This document shows, piece after piece, positions 1 through 10,849 of a DNA stretch of 64,000 bases (within the stretch, counting starts at the first letter, position 1; every line of letters starts with the position of its first letter). A program made the translations under genes and the position numbers. The stretch comes from Azotobacter beijerinckii. Its GTDB lineage: Bacteria; Pseudomonadota; Gammaproteobacteria; Pseudomonadales; Pseudomonadaceae. Where the stretch lies: contig NZ_FOFJ01000008.1 of the NCBI RefSeq assembly GCF_900110885.1, positions 1 through 64,000 on the forward strand, given 5' to 3'. The notes under the pieces are model-generated. The model did not search any database. It was given only the letters and a program-made list of their open reading frames with translations, and was not told the DNA's origin.

Positions 1-1
1 G

Positions 2-457
2 TCCGGGGCCGAGCGCATCACGTTGGTGATGGACAACCTCAACACCCACAGTGCCGCCTCGCTGTACGAGACCTTTATGCCCGAGCAGGCCAAGGCCCTG
101 AGAGATCGCTTCGAGTTCGTCTACACCCCCAAGCATGGCAGTTGGCTGAACATGGCCGAAATCGAGATCAACGTACTCGTCGGCCAGTGCCTGGACAGGC
201 GCATCGACTCCCTCGAGCGAATGCGCAAGGAGGTCGCCGCATGGCAGCAACGCCGCAACCAGCTCGATGCCAAGATCAACTGGCAGTTCACCACCCGCGA
301 TGCCAGGGTCAAGCTGCGTAGATTATATCCGCAGATTGATGCGTGTTTAGACACTAGAATTTTCAGGGGCTTTTTCATTGGGTGTCGAAAAACTGTCGAG
401 CGACACCAGCGGCCCGCAGCATTCGGAAAATCGTACGCGCCGCCTTATTTCAGGTAG
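2..457 (+). CDS. IS630-family transposase, 3' part (5' end outside window)
   Basis: The frame is open from the window edge and reads the C-terminal catalytic part of an IS630/Tc1-type DDE transposase. It shows VMDNLNTH (second catalytic Asp), then YTPKHGSWLNMAEIE with the final catalytic Glu. Family members normally stop soon after the KLRRLYPQI stretch (near 340). Here the frame runs about 40 codons further with unrelated sequence, so the annotated stop may be read-through into flanking DNA and the element end probably lies near 345-360. I could not define the terminal inverted repeat. An insertion sequence at this edge marks a likely rearrangement point beside the metal-efflux pair. Confidence 0.88.
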   Translation, partial: SGAERITLVMDNLNTHSAASLYETFMPEQAKALRDRFEFVYTPKHGSWLNMAEIEINVLVGQCLDRRIDSLERMRKEVAAWQQRRNQLDAKINWQFTTRDARVKLRRLYPQIDACLDTRIFRGFFIGCRKTVERHQRPAAFGKSYAPPYFR

Positions 458-720
458 GACCGCAGTACTGCCACCACCTGCTCCAGATCCTCGCTCCGCT
501 GTTGTGGGGAAATGTCATCCGCACCCAGATGCTCGCGGATATGCCCCTCCAACACCTCGGCCATCAGTCCGTTGACCGCGCCCCGGATCGCGGCGATCTG
601 CTGAAGAATCGCCGCGCACTCCGCCTCCTGCTCAAGCGCTTTTTCCAGCGCCTCAGCCTGGCCCCTGATGCGCCGCACGCGGATCAGCAGCTGCTTTTGG
701 GATTTGGTCGTATGAGCCAT
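445..720 (-). CDS. RcnR/CsoR-family metal-responsive repressor (DmeR-like)
   Basis: A 91-residue all-helical DUF156 (CsoR/RcnR/FrmR) protein containing the family core LQQIAAIRGAVNGLM. Its ligand positions match the Ni/Co sensor RcnR: His3, Cys35, His60 and His64. FrmR lacks His3 and has Glu at 64. It is divergent from the CDF pump gene with only 67 bp between them, the arrangement expected for a repressor that blocks efflux-pump expression until cobalt or nickel binds. The metal assignment is inference from the ligand set and the neighbour. Formaldehyde sensing is less likely because the FrmR residue pattern is absent. Confidence 0.88.
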   Translation of the reverse strand: MAHTTKSQKQLLIRVRRIRGQAEALEKALEQEAECAAILQQIAAIRGAVNGLMAEVLEGHIREHLGADDISPQQRSEDLEQVVAVLRSYLK

Positions 721-742
721 AGGGTACCTTGACTGCCAGAAA

Positions 743-764
743 ATATACTGGGGTATAGTATATT
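743..764. promoter_or_regulatory. Putative operator of the RcnR/DmeR-like repressor
   Basis: The short divergent intergenic region contains ATATACTGGGGTATAGTATA, a G-tract flanked by AT-rich inverted half-sites (TACT/AGTA). This is the architecture of RcnR/CsoR-family operators. It overlaps where the dmeF promoter should lie. Assignment is by motif resemblance and position only. Confidence 0.6.
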
Positions 765-787
765 ACCCTGATCAAAAGGTGCTCTAA

Positions 788-1735
788 ATGCAACCCTCCA
801 TGTCCCTTGAAGGCTGGCGTCACTCTCACGTCTTCGATGAAGGCAACCCGCTGGCCGAGAGAAATACCCGTTGGGCCGTGGTGCTGACCGCCACGATGAT
901 GGTGGCCGAGATCGTCGGCGGCTGGCTGTACAACTCGATGGCGCTGCTGGCCGATGGCTGGCACATGAGTTCGCACGCCTTGGCGCTGGGCCTCTCGGTA
1001 CTGGCCTATGCGGCTGCTCGACGCTTCGCTCGCGATTCGCGGTTTGCCTTCGGTACGTGGAAGATCGAGGTGCTGGGTGGCTATACCAGCTCGATCTTCC
1101 TCGTTGGCGTTGCCGGGCTGATGCTCTATCAGTCTGTTGAGCGCCTGATCTCGCCGACACCGATTCACTACGATCAAGCCATCGCGATTGCCGGGGTCGG
1201 CCTGCTGGTCAATCTTGCCTGTGCGTGGCTGCTCAAGGATGGCCATGCCCATCACCACGATCACGACCATCACCATGGAAGTCATGACCATCATCACGAC
1301 CTGAATCTGCGTTCCGCCTATCTGCATGTCCTGGCTGATGCAGCGACGTCGGTGCTCGCCATTCTGGCGCTGATTGGGGGCAAGTTCTGGGGCGCCAGCT
1401 GGCTCGATCCGGTCATGGGTATCGTCGGCGCCGCGCTGGTCGCGGTATGGGCCTACGGATTGCTGCGTGACACCGGGCGCGTACTGCTCGATGCGGAGAT
1501 GGATGCCCCCGTGGTCGCCGAAATCCGGGAAGTCATCGACGAAAGCCCCATCAAGGCCGCCATCACCGACCTGCACGTGTGGCGCGTCGGCAAGGGAAAA
1601 TATGCCTGCATCCTCTCGCTCGTCGTCACGGATGCCGCCGAGCCGGACTACTTCAGACGACAGCTCAGCATTCATGAGGAGCTGGTGCATGTCACGGTAG
1701 AAGTGAACCAGCACAAAGGGCAACCCAGCACGTGA
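788..1735 (+). CDS. dmeF: DmeF-type cation diffusion facilitator (Co/Ni efflux)
   Basis: A 315-residue CDF antiporter that would export divalent metal (cobalt or nickel by family) across the inner membrane in exchange for protons. About six hydrophobic helices are visible. The TM2 site reads ADGWHMSSHA, an H-x3-H variant typical of the DmeF clade. The TM5 site reads HVLADAATS (H-x3-D). Between TM4 and TM5 lies a histidine-rich loop of about 20 residues (positions 158-178). The C-terminal cytoplasmic domain includes ITDLHVWRVG. A Shine-Dalgarno-like AAAGGT precedes the ATG. Expression is probably controlled by the divergent repressor through the operator between them. Confidence 0.9.
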   Translation: MQPSMSLEGWRHSHVFDEGNPLAERNTRWAVVLTATMMVAEIVGGWLYNSMALLADGWHMSSHALALGLSVLAYAAARRFARDSRFAFGTWKIEVLGGYTSSIFLVGVAGLMLYQSVERLISPTPIHYDQAIAIAGVGLLVNLACAWLLKDGHAHHHDHDHHHGSHDHHHDLNLRSAYLHVLADAATSVLAILALIGGKFWGASWLDPVMGIVGAALVAVWAYGLLRDTGRVLLDAEMDAPVVAEIREVIDESPIKAAITDLHVWRVGKGKYACILSLVVTDAAEPDYFRRQLSIHEELVHVTVEVNQHKGQPST

Positions 1736-1756
1736 GGGATCGATCCGATGTCAGCT

Positions 1757-1990
1757 GAGATACCCCTCAACCTGACAAAACGGAAAAATGGCTGATCTAC
1801 GCCTTCGTATCGATGTTCTTGGCGGGCTTCACATCGGTGATTGCCACAATGGGCTTGGCAGACATCTCGAGCCAGCCGGGCCTAACCGTCCAAGGCCCGC
1901 CCGGAACGCGGGCATGGCCGAATTCATCCGGAATTTCGATCAGTTTCTCCCGAAAATCGCGTTTTTCTTTCACTCTGGCGAAGGCTAGCC
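1757..1990 (+). pseudogene. Possible remnant of an EamA/DMT-family transporter N-terminus
   Basis: Between dmeF and the pirin gene the frame through ATG 1813 reads TEKWLIYAFVSMFLAGF followed by TSVIATMGLADIS. This strongly resembles the first transmembrane helix of EamA/DMT permeases. After about 35 residues the frame turns into non-homologous, hydrophilic sequence. No ribosome-binding site is seen and an in-frame stop lies at 1756. I read it as the 5' stub of a deleted permease gene. The rest of this roughly 300-bp gap holds nothing I recognise. Confidence 0.45.
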
Positions 1991-2033
1991 TGGCAGGAAG
2001 CAGTGCCTCCCTCCACCCCGCCGGAGAGTCCCG

Positions 2034-2723
2034 ATGATCACCCTGCGCCCGGCCGCCGAACGCGGCCATGCCAGCCTGGGCTGGCTGGACAGCCACCATA
2101 GCTTTTCCTTCGCCGACTACCACGACCCGCGCCACATGGGCGTCTCGCGGCTACGGGTGATCAACGACGACCGCATCGCGCCGCGGACCGGCTTCGATGC
2201 CCATCCGCACCGCGACATGGAGATCGTCAGCTATGTGCTGGAGGGGGTCATCGAGCACAAGGACAGCATGGGCAACAGCAGCCGGCTGAAGGCCGGGGAG
2301 GTCCAAGTGATGAGCGCCGGCAGCGGTATCGTGCACAGCGAATACAACCCTTCCGACAGCCAGCCGCTGCACCTCCTGCAGATCTGGATCCAGCCGCAGC
2401 AGAACCGCGTGCAACCGCGCTATGCGCAGAAGGACTTCTCCGCCGTGCAGGGCCTCGGCCTGGTCGTCTCGCCGGACGGTCGCGCAGGTTCGCTGCCGAT
2501 CCATCAGGATGCCAGCCTGTACCTGGCCCGTCTGGGAGAACATCAGCAGGTCGCTCAACCGGTCCGCGCCGGGCGCACCTATTACCTGCACGTCGCCCGC
2601 GGCAGCCTGGCAGTCAACGGCGTGCCCCTCGAGGCCGGCGACGGCGCCACGCTGATCGGCGAGCCGACGATCGAGCTGGAGGCCCGCGAAGAGACCGAAG
2701 CGCTGTTGTTCGACCTGCCCTGA
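2034..2723 (+). CDS. Pirin family protein (YhhW-like, bicupin)
   Basis: A 229-residue bicupin of the pirin family. The N-terminal cupin carries the iron-binding pattern FDAHPHRDMEIVSYVLEG, with the second part IVHSEYNPS supplying further ligands. The C-terminal cupin is less conserved. Homologues (E. coli YhhW) show quercetin 2,3-dioxygenase activity in vitro, and their physiological role is uncertain. Length and start (ATG 2034) match the family. It appears monocistronic, converging on the lipoprotein gene with a 16-bp gap. Confidence 0.9.
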   Translation: MITLRPAAERGHASLGWLDSHHSFSFADYHDPRHMGVSRLRVINDDRIAPRTGFDAHPHRDMEIVSYVLEGVIEHKDSMGNSSRLKAGEVQVMSAGSGIVHSEYNPSDSQPLHLLQIWIQPQQNRVQPRYAQKDFSAVQGLGLVVSPDGRAGSLPIHQDASLYLARLGEHQQVAQPVRAGRTYYLHVARGSLAVNGVPLEAGDGATLIGEPTIELEAREETEALLFDLP

Positions 2724-2739
2724 GCCGCCGGTGCGTCGC

Positions 2740-3468
2740 TCAGAAGCGGAACACCTTGACGTCGCGGGTCGGGCTGACGATGGGCATATCCGACTCCGGC
2801 GGCTGTTTCGCCTCCGCCTTGGGCCGTGCGGCCACCCGGGCGCTCTTGCGCGGCTCCGGCGCCGAAGCCGAGGCCTGCGCCTGCTGCTTGGCCAGCGGCA
2901 GAATCGCCGCCGCCAGCTGTTCGGCCAGGCGCTGCAGCACCACGCTCTGCGCCCGCACCTGATCGGCACTGGAGCCCTTATGCGGCTCCTCCAGGCGGAC
3001 CAGGCGACTCTCGCCGAGGCGCCCCCGACGATCCAGCAGACGCCACTGGGCCTCCAGCACGGCGGGCTGCTTCGGTCCCGAATCCAGGCGGGTGATGTTC
3101 AGCAGGACCTGGATGTCCGGCTTGAAGCCTGACGTGTCCGGCTCGGCCACCAGGCGGTGACTGTCCAGACGCCAGGCCAGCTGGCGCAACAGCAGCTGGT
3201 CGATGTCGGCCTTCAGGTTGCCGGCCCAGCGGGCATTGCCGGCCGCGCTCAGGCTACCGTCCTTGTGACGCTGCACCAGGGCGGCATCCCGCTGCAGATA
3301 GTCGGCCAGGGTCACCGGACCGAGCAGCACGGCCAGGCCGTTCCGTTCGGGAGTCGCTGGATCGCCGCTGTCCAGCCGATACAGGGTGGTCGTCGGGCGA
3401 AAGGAGCAGGCGCCCAGCAACGACAGGGCAGCCAGCAAGAGCAGCAAACGAAAGCGCGGGAATCTCAT
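2740..3468 (-). CDS. PqiC-like ABC-transport auxiliary lipoprotein (DUF330)
   Basis: A 242-residue outer-membrane lipoprotein precursor. It has a charged N-terminus, a Leu-rich hydrophobic segment and the lipobox LLGAC (Cys21). The body matches the PqiC/YmbA family (TTTLYRLDSG... VLLGPVTLADYLQRDA...), which partners MCE-type lipid transport systems such as PqiAB. No PqiA or PqiB gene is adjacent in this window, so its partner must be elsewhere or lost. The C-terminal 40 residues are a low-complexity Ala/Pro/Lys tail. The region from 3469 to the parC stop has no recognised gene, only an imperfect hairpin near 3530-3553. Confidence 0.85.
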   Translation of the reverse strand: MRFPRFRLLLLLAALSLLGACSFRPTTTLYRLDSGDPATPERNGLAVLLGPVTLADYLQRDAALVQRHKDGSLSAAGNARWAGNLKADIDQLLLRQLAWRLDSHRLVAEPDTSGFKPDIQVLLNITRLDSGPKQPAVLEAQWRLLDRRGRLGESRLVRLEEPHKGSSADQVRAQSVVLQRLAEQLAAAILPLAKQQAQASASAPEPRKSARVAARPKAEAKQPPESDMPIVSPTRDVKVFRF

Positions 3469-3756
3469 CGATGTTCACCCAGAAAACTGCCGACAGGCAG
3501 CCATGATCCATAGTCGAAACCAAAGCCCCGGCACGCTGCGCGAGGCGCGTGCCGAGCGGCTCAATCGGCCATGCCCGGGGCGGACTCGTCCGCCGAGGAG
3601 CGGCTGCAGCGCCCCCTGGACAAAGGCCGGCCCGGACATGGCCAAATTTCGTCAATCCCTTGCAGACCGGCCTGTGTGATCGTTTGGAAAGCCGTGGCAG
3701 CTAGCCGTGGGCCGCTGCATCCGCGCCCTCCGATGCGCTCGCGCGACATTCTGCCA

Positions 3757-6015
3757 TCAGGCCGGCTCCTCGACCAAGAGCGCGTCGACCCGCTGGAAAC
3801 CACGCGGCAGTTTGTTGCCACGCCGGCCACGTTCGCCTTGGTAATACTCCAGGTCGCTCGGCTTGAGCGACAGGGTGCGCTTGCCGGCCTGCAACACCAG
3901 AGTCGCCCGGGCGGAGAGCACGACGAAGTCGCCGAGGTACTCCTCGCGGCTGGCGACCCGCTCGCCGGGGATGGCGATGAGCTTGTTGCCCTTGCCCTTG
4001 GCCAGCTGCGGCAGGTCGGCGACCTTGAACAGCAGCAGGCGCCCTTCGGTAGTCACCGCCGCCAACCAGTCGCTCAGCGGATCGGCCAGCGGTCTCGGCG
4101 CCATGACCCGGGCGCCGACCGGCAGGCTCAGCAGCGCCTTGCCCGCCTTGTTCTTGGCCTGCAGATCCTCGCCCCTCACCACGAAGCCGTAACCGGCATC
4201 GGAGGCCATGACATACAACGCCTCGTCGTCCGGTAGCAGCACACACTCGAAGCCCGCCCCCGGCGGCGGCGCCAGGCGCCCGGTCAGGGGCTCGCCCTGG
4301 CCGCGCGCCGAGGGCAGCGAATGGGCCGCCAGGGAGTAGCTGCGCCCAGTGGAGTCGATGAACACCGCATATTGATTCGAGCGCCCCTGGGCCGCCGCCT
4401 TGAAACCGTCGCCGGCCTTGTAGGAAAGCGCCGCCGGGTCGATGTCGTGGCCCTTGGCGCAGCGTACCCAGCCTTTCTCGGAGAGCACCACGGTCACCGG
4501 CTCGGTGGGCAGCAGCTCGGTTTCCGAGAGGGCCCGGGCCTCGGTACGCTCGACGATCGGCGAGCGCCGCGCGTCGCCGTAGGTCTCGGCATCCGCCAGG
4601 AGCTCCTTGCGCACCAGCTTCTTCAGCTTGGCCTCGCTGCCGAGCAGGGCCAGCAGCTTGTCGCGCTCCTTGGCCAGCTCGTCCTGCTCGCCGCGGATCT
4701 TCATCTCCTCGAGCCGCGCCAGCTGGCGCAGGCGGGTGTCGAGGATGTAGTCGGCCTGCACGTCGTCGAGGCCGAAGCGCGCCATCAGCACCAGCTTGGG
4801 CTGATCCTCGGTACGGATGATATGGATCACCTCGTCGAGGTTGAGGAAGGCGATCAGCAAACCCTCCAAGAGGTGCAGGCGCCTCTCCACCTTGTCCAGG
4901 CGGAACTGCAGGCGGCGGCGCACCGTCTGCACGCGGAACGCCAGCCACTCGACGAGCAGCGTGCGCAGGTTCTTCACCTGCGGCTTGCCGTCCAGGCCGA
5001 TGATGTTGAGGTTGACCCGGTAGCTGGACTCCAGCTCGGTGGTGGCGAACAGGTGCTGCATCAGCCCCTCCACGTCGACCCGGCTGGAGCGCGGGATGAT
5101 CACGATGCGGCAGGGGTTCTCGTGGTCCGACTCGTCGCGCAGGTCGGCGACCATCGGCAGCTTCTTGGCCTGCATCTGCGCGGCGATCTGCTCCAGCACC
5201 TTGGCCCCGGAAACCTGGTGCGGCAGGGCGACGATCACCACGTCGCAGTCTTCGACCCGGTACAGCGCGCGCATGCGCACCGAGCCGCGGCCGGTCTCGT
5301 AGGTCTTCAGCAGCTCGGCGCGCGGGGTGACGATCTCCGCCTCGGTGGGAAAATCCGGCCCCGGGATGTGTTCGCAGAGCTGCGCCACCGTCGCCTGCGG
5401 CTCGTCGAGCAGGTGCACGCAGGCGCTCGCCACCTCGCGCAGGTTATGCGGCGGCACGTCGGTGGCCATGCCCACGGCGATCCCGGTGGTGCCGTTGAGC
5501 AGCAGGTTGGGCAGCCGCGCCGGCAGCACCGCCGGCTCGTCCAGGGTACCGTCGAAGTTCGGCACCCAGTCGGCGGTGCCCTGCCCCAGCTCGGCCAGCA
5601 GCACTTCCGAATAGCGCGACAGGCGCGCCTCGGTGTAGCGCATGGCGGCGAACGACTTGGGATCGTCCGGCGCGCCCCAGTTGCCCTGGCCGTCCACCAG
5701 GGTGTAGCGGTAGGAAAACGGCTGGGCCATCAGCACCATGGCCTCGTAGCAGGCCGAGTCGCCGTGGGGGTGGAACTTGCCGAGCACGTCGCCGACGGTG
5801 CGCGCCGATTTCTTGTGCTTGGCGTCGGCGTCCAGGCCCAGCTCGCTCATCGCGTAGACGATGCGCCGCTGCACGGGCTTGAGGCCGTCGCCGATGTGCG
5901 GCAGGGCGCGATCCATGATCACGTACATGGAATAGTTGAGGTAGGCCTGCTCGGTGAACTCCGCGAGGGAGCGGCGCTCCACGCCGTCCAGGCCGGGGTC
6001 GAAGGATTCGTTCAT
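3757..6015 (-). CDS. parC: DNA topoisomerase IV subunit A
   Basis: A 752-residue GyrA/ParC-type subunit that cuts and rejoins DNA for decatenation of daughter chromosomes. The start MNESFDPG was chosen because it aligns with Pseudomonas ParC length (about 754 residues); an upstream extension of the frame is not homologous. The active-site Tyr127 lies in [13 protein letters not shown]. The quinolone-resistance region reads HPHGDSACY with Ser87, the susceptible residue. The C-terminal beta-pinwheel includes [12 protein letters not shown] and [10 protein letters not shown]. It is the last gene of the leftward cpdA-yqiA-parE-phytase-like-parC block. Confidence 0.98.
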   Translation of the reverse strand: MNESFDPGLDGVERRSLAEFTEQAYLNYSMYVIMDRALPHIGDGLKPVQRRIVYAMSELGLDADAKHKKSARTVGDVLGKFHPHGDSACYEAMVLMAQPFSYRYTLVDGQGNWGAPDDPKSFAAMRYTEARLSRYSEVLLAELGQGTADWVPNFDGTLDEPAVLPARLPNLLLNGTTGIAVGMATDVPPHNLREVASACVHLLDEPQATVAQLCEHIPGPDFPTEAEIVTPRAELLKTYETGRGSVRMRALYRVEDCDVVIVALPHQVSGAKVLEQIAAQMQAKKLPMVADLRDESDHENPCRIVIIPRSSRVDVEGLMQHLFATTELESSYRVNLNIIGLDGKPQVKNLRTLLVEWLAFRVQTVRRRLQFRLDKVERRLHLLEGLLIAFLNLDEVIHIIRTEDQPKLVLMARFGLDDVQADYILDTRLRQLARLEEMKIRGEQDELAKERDKLLALLGSEAKLKKLVRKELLADAETYGDARRSPIVERTEARALSETELLPTEPVTVVLSEKGWVRCAKGHDIDPAALSYKAGDGFKAAAQGRSNQYAVFIDSTGRSYSLAAHSLPSARGQGEPLTGRLAPPPGAGFECVLLPDDEALYVMASDAGYGFVVRGEDLQAKNKAGKALLSLPVGARVMAPRPLADPLSDWLAAVTTEGRLLLFKVADLPQLAKGKGNKLIAIPGERVASREEYLGDFVVLSARATLVLQAGKRTLSLKPSDLEYYQGERGRRGNKLPRGFQRVDALLVEEPA

Positions 6016-6091
6016 GGGTCGGTCCCAGGGTTGCGGCGCGGCGGCAGACTGCCGCCGGTGCCGGAGAAAATGAATGCGGGGTATCCCGGCC

Positions 6092-7080
6092 TCACGGCGC
6101 GCTTTCCCAGCCTTCGGCCGGCGCGGCGAAACGCCAGACCACCGGCCGGGTCTCGCCGTCGCCGCGGGACTGCTTGCCGTTGTCGGTGCCGATCCAGGCA
6201 CCCTCGGCGTCGATCCACAGCGCCTCGGCGCTGCCCCAGGGCTGGGCGTAGCGGCGCGCATCGGTGAGCAACTCGTCGGCGAACGACCAGCAGCGCTCGA
6301 CCTCGCCGGTGTCCGGGCGGTGCCGGCAGATCTGGTGCGCCAGGCGCTCCAGGCTGTACAGCTTGTCCCGGTAGAACGCCAGGTCGGCGAAGCTCTTCGC
6401 CCAGCGCCGGGACGTCTTCAGTTGGGCCGGCGGCAGCGCCGGACCGTCCTCGCTGAGCAGCACGCAGCTGCCACCGCACTGCCAGCCGTCCCCGGCGCGG
6501 TGCGCTGCCAGCAGCCCGCGGCGCTCCCGCTCGGCGGCCAGCCAGAGGCGCTCGCCGGCCGGGTCGACGGCGATGCCCTCGAACATCGCGTTGAACTTCA
6601 GCAGCATGCCGCTGGCCCGGGCCTGGCGCAGCAGCTGCGGCGGCAGCGCCAGCCACTGCGGCGAGCCGGCCTCCGGCAGGCGCAGCACCGCGGCATGGGA
6701 CTCGCTGACCAGATAGCGGTTGCCCCGGGCATCGCAGCCCAGTCCCTCGAAATCCATCTCGCCACCGCGCAGTTTGCCCATCAGCCGGCTGCGCACGGAC
6801 AGCCCCCAGGGCAGTCCGCTGCCCGGCAGCGGCGGCAGAACGAAGGTCTGCGCCTCGGCCTGCCAGCCCGTCTCGCCGGGGCGCACGCGGTAGAGGCGAT
6901 CGTCGTCGCGGTCGGAGACCGCCCACAGCGCGTCCCCGCACCAGGCCAGCCCGGAGAGGTTGCCGCTCGGCATGCCGTCGAGCGGATGCTCGCCGAGCAG
7001 GCGCAGCGGCTCCACCGGCAGCGCGGCGTGCAGCGTCGGACCGAGCAGGCCCACGCACAGGCCCAACAGCCAACGTCGCA

Positions 7081-7081
<1 letters not shown>
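6092..7081 (-). CDS. Esterase-like activity of phytase family protein, exported
   Basis: A 329-residue protein with an N-terminal signal peptide ([20 protein letters not shown], cleavage after about residue 20). It carries a beta-propeller-like phytase/esterase domain: [45 protein letters not shown]. It is probably periplasmic and its substrate is unknown. The gene starts within the parE stop codon (TGATG, one-base overlap), which implies translational coupling. A gene of this kind between parE and parC is typical of Pseudomonas. Confidence 0.85.
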
Positions 7082-8985
<1,904 letters not shown>

Positions 8986-9003
8986 TCAGAGTTCGAAAGG
9001 TTC

Positions 9004-9051
9004 TAGGGCCTGTTGACGCGAGCCGCGTTGCCAAAACGCCAACAGGCCCTA
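9004..9051 (-). repeat. Perfect 12-bp inverted repeat between yqiA and parE
   Basis: Arms TAGGGCCTGTTG (9004-9015) and CAACAGGCCCTA (9040-9051) enclose a 24-nt loop. The yqiA stop codon lies inside the distal arm. There is no U-tract, so it is not a canonical terminator. It could attenuate or process the yqiA-parE transcript, or be a small mobile repeat. Confidence 0.75.
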
Positions 9052-9666
9052 AAGTTCGGAAAAATCGAAATCGCGCCACAGCCCGGCGTCGAAGCCGGCG
9101 AAGGCAAGCAGCTCCGGCAGGCGCTCGGCGAAGCCTTGGAACGCGTGGTCGCCACCCGCCTCGACGGAGAGTGCGCAATGCCGGTAGTAGGTTGCGGCAT
9201 CCCGCCAGTCGAGCGTCTCGTCGCCGCTCTGCAGCCATACCCGGTAACGCGCGGGGTCCTGTGGAGGCGCCACTTCCAGAGCGGCGAGGGCCGCCAGATG
9301 GTCGGCGGTCAGCTCCCAGGTCTCGCCGCTGTAGTGGTTGCGCTGCGCCCCCAGACGGCCGTCGAACAGCCGGTGCGGCCGCACCGCGGGGTTGATCAGC
9401 ACCGCCGACAGACCGTACCGCTCGGCCAGATAGGTCGCATAGTAGCCGCCCAGGGAACTGCCGGCCAGCAGGGGCCGGCCCAGCTCGGCGAGCGCCGCCT
9501 CGAGCTGGGCGATCGCCCGGTGCGGCTGGTGGTGCAGGTCCGGCACCCGCAGCCGCGCCGCCAGACCGAGGGCCTGCATGGCACGGATCAGCTGCTGCGC
9601 CTTGTGCGAAGCGGACGAGCTGTTGAAGCCGTGGATGTAGAGGATGGACGGCGCGGTGCTGGGCAT
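9049..9666 (-). CDS. yqiA: YqiA family esterase (alpha/beta hydrolase)
   Basis: A 205-residue small alpha/beta hydrolase of the YqiA/UPF0227 family. It has the N-terminal ILYIHGFNSSS strand-loop, nucleophile elbow GSSLGGYYA and C-terminal GGDHAFQGF supplying the catalytic His. E. coli YqiA hydrolyses short acyl esters in vitro. I chose the start at 9666 (MPSTAPSILYIHG); the upstream 20 in-frame residues are not family-like. It sits between cpdA and parE on the same strand, its usual place in enterics and pseudomonads. Confidence 0.92.
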   Translation of the reverse strand: MPSTAPSILYIHGFNSSSASHKAQQLIRAMQALGLAARLRVPDLHHQPHRAIAQLEAALAELGRPLLAGSSLGGYYATYLAERYGLSAVLINPAVRPHRLFDGRLGAQRNHYSGETWELTADHLAALAALEVAPPQDPARYRVWLQSGDETLDWRDAATYYRHCALSVEAGGDHAFQGFAERLPELLAFAGFDAGLWRDFDFSEL

Positions 9667-9775
9667 GAATCTCGGACGACAGTGACGAAAGGGGAAAAGG
9701 CTACAAGCGGCACGCCACAGTCTCAAGTCGACGGATACGTTTACCGTCGTGCGACGTGGCGTCCGATCCCCCGCC

Positions 9776-10591
9776 TCAGTAGCCGCCCTTGCCGTAGTCG
9801 ATCTGGAAAGGATAGTCGCTCAGGCGCGACACCCCGGTTTCCAGACGGCCGTCGGCGTGCAGGCGCAGCCAGCGATAACCGGGCGCCTGGTCGCTGACCG
9901 CAAAGTCCTCGCTGCCGGGGACGAACTGCACGCAGGTCGAGGGCGAGGCCAGCAGGCGCACGCCGCGGCGCAGGCGGTCGAACTCCTGGTGCACGTGCCC
10001 CCAGAGCAGCGCGCGCACCTGCGGGAAACGGTCGAGCACGGCGAACAGCGCCTCGGCGTTGCGCAGGCCGATCGACTCCATCCAGTGGCAGCCGATCGAC
10101 ACCGGATGGTGATGCAGGCAGACCAGATGATGGCGCTCGGGCGCCTCCGCGAGGGCCCGCTCGAGCAGGGCCAGCTCGCCCGGCTCGAGAAAGCCGGGCA
10201 CCGCATCGGGAAGAGCCGAATCGAGCAGCACGATGCGCCAGTTGCCCAGGTCGACGACCGGCTGGCGCCAGTCGCCGCCGGCACTGGCCCGGTTCAGCGC
10301 CTCGCGCGCGTCGTGGTTGCCGGGAATCCAGCGCAGCGGCGCGGCGAGCGGCGCGCAGCGCTGGCGAAAGCGGGCATAGGATTCGGCCGAGCCGTCCTGG
10401 GAGATATCGCCGCTGGCCACCAGCAGATCGATCCGCGGCTGCTCGCGGCGCACCAGCTCGACCACCTGCCGCAGGCTGTCCTCGGTCTGCATGCCGAGCA
10501 ACCGCGCCTCCGGGTCGGCGAACAGGTGACTGTCGGTCAGCTGCACCAGCAACGGGGAGGAATCGGCGGCGGATGGGGATGGGCTCGACAA
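9776..10591 (-). CDS. cpdA: 3',5'-cyclic-AMP phosphodiesterase
   Basis: A class III cAMP phosphodiesterase (calcineurin-like metallophosphoesterase) that lowers cAMP. The five metal-ligand motifs are present: TDSHL, GDISQDG, GNHD, HHHP and GHVHQE. I place the start at TTG 10591. A good Shine-Dalgarno AGGAG lies 6 nt upstream, the resulting 271 residues match Pseudomonas CpdA length, and the 51 in-frame residues further upstream are not homologous. The first ATG of the longer frame (10744) lacks a ribosome-binding site. This is the last backbone gene before the accessory sulfur block. Confidence 0.93.
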   Translation of the reverse strand: MSSPSPSAADSSPLLVQLTDSHLFADPEARLLGMQTEDSLRQVVELVRREQPRIDLLVASGDISQDGSAESYARFRQRCAPLAAPLRWIPGNHDAREALNRASAGGDWRQPVVDLGNWRIVLLDSALPDAVPGFLEPGELALLERALAEAPERHHLVCLHHHPVSIGCHWMESIGLRNAEALFAVLDRFPQVRALLWGHVHQEFDRLRRGVRLLASPSTCVQFVPGSEDFAVSDQAPGYRWLRLHADGRLETGVSRLSDYPFQIDYGKGGY

Positions 10592-10679
10592 GACCTTCTC
10601 CTGGGGCGGAAGCAGGTCGATTATCGGTGCAGGAAACCGAACTGATAAGCCCACGCAGCGGGCATGGTTCACAGAAGAT

Positions 10680-10847
10680 TCACAGAACGCCCGCGCCAGA
10701 GGCCCGACTGTGAAGCACGTCATCGTTAGCGGCCCAGGCCGCACGCGGACCTCGGGGCAGACGGCAGCCCTGCCGGTGCGCCTGCCACTGCAGCCATTCC
10801 GGCAGGCTGGCGGGGACGCGCTCCCCGCCGTCCGCGAACCGAACCAT
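10680..10847 (-). CDS. Small ORF of 55 codons directly behind sfnG, unknown
   Basis: An ATG follows the sfnG stop by only 2 nt (TAA-AC-ATG), which would allow re-initiation. The predicted peptide starts MVRFADGGERVPASLPEWLQ and is rich in Trp, Arg and Ala, with no recognised domain. It may be a decayed gene end or spurious coding in GC-rich DNA. The remaining sequence to cpdA (10592-10679) shows no gene. Confidence 0.25.
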   Translation of the reverse strand: MVRFADGGERVPASLPEWLQWQAHRQGCRLPRGPRAAWAANDDVLHSRASGAGVL

Positions 10848-10849
10848 GT

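Noticed and set aside
4321..6267. Long plus-strand open frame of 648 codons opposite parC
   Set aside because: It is the antisense shadow of parC in high-GC DNA, with Arg/Gly/His-rich low-complexity sequence and no motif. Similar shadows oppose parE, thiC, ribBA and the LIV genes.
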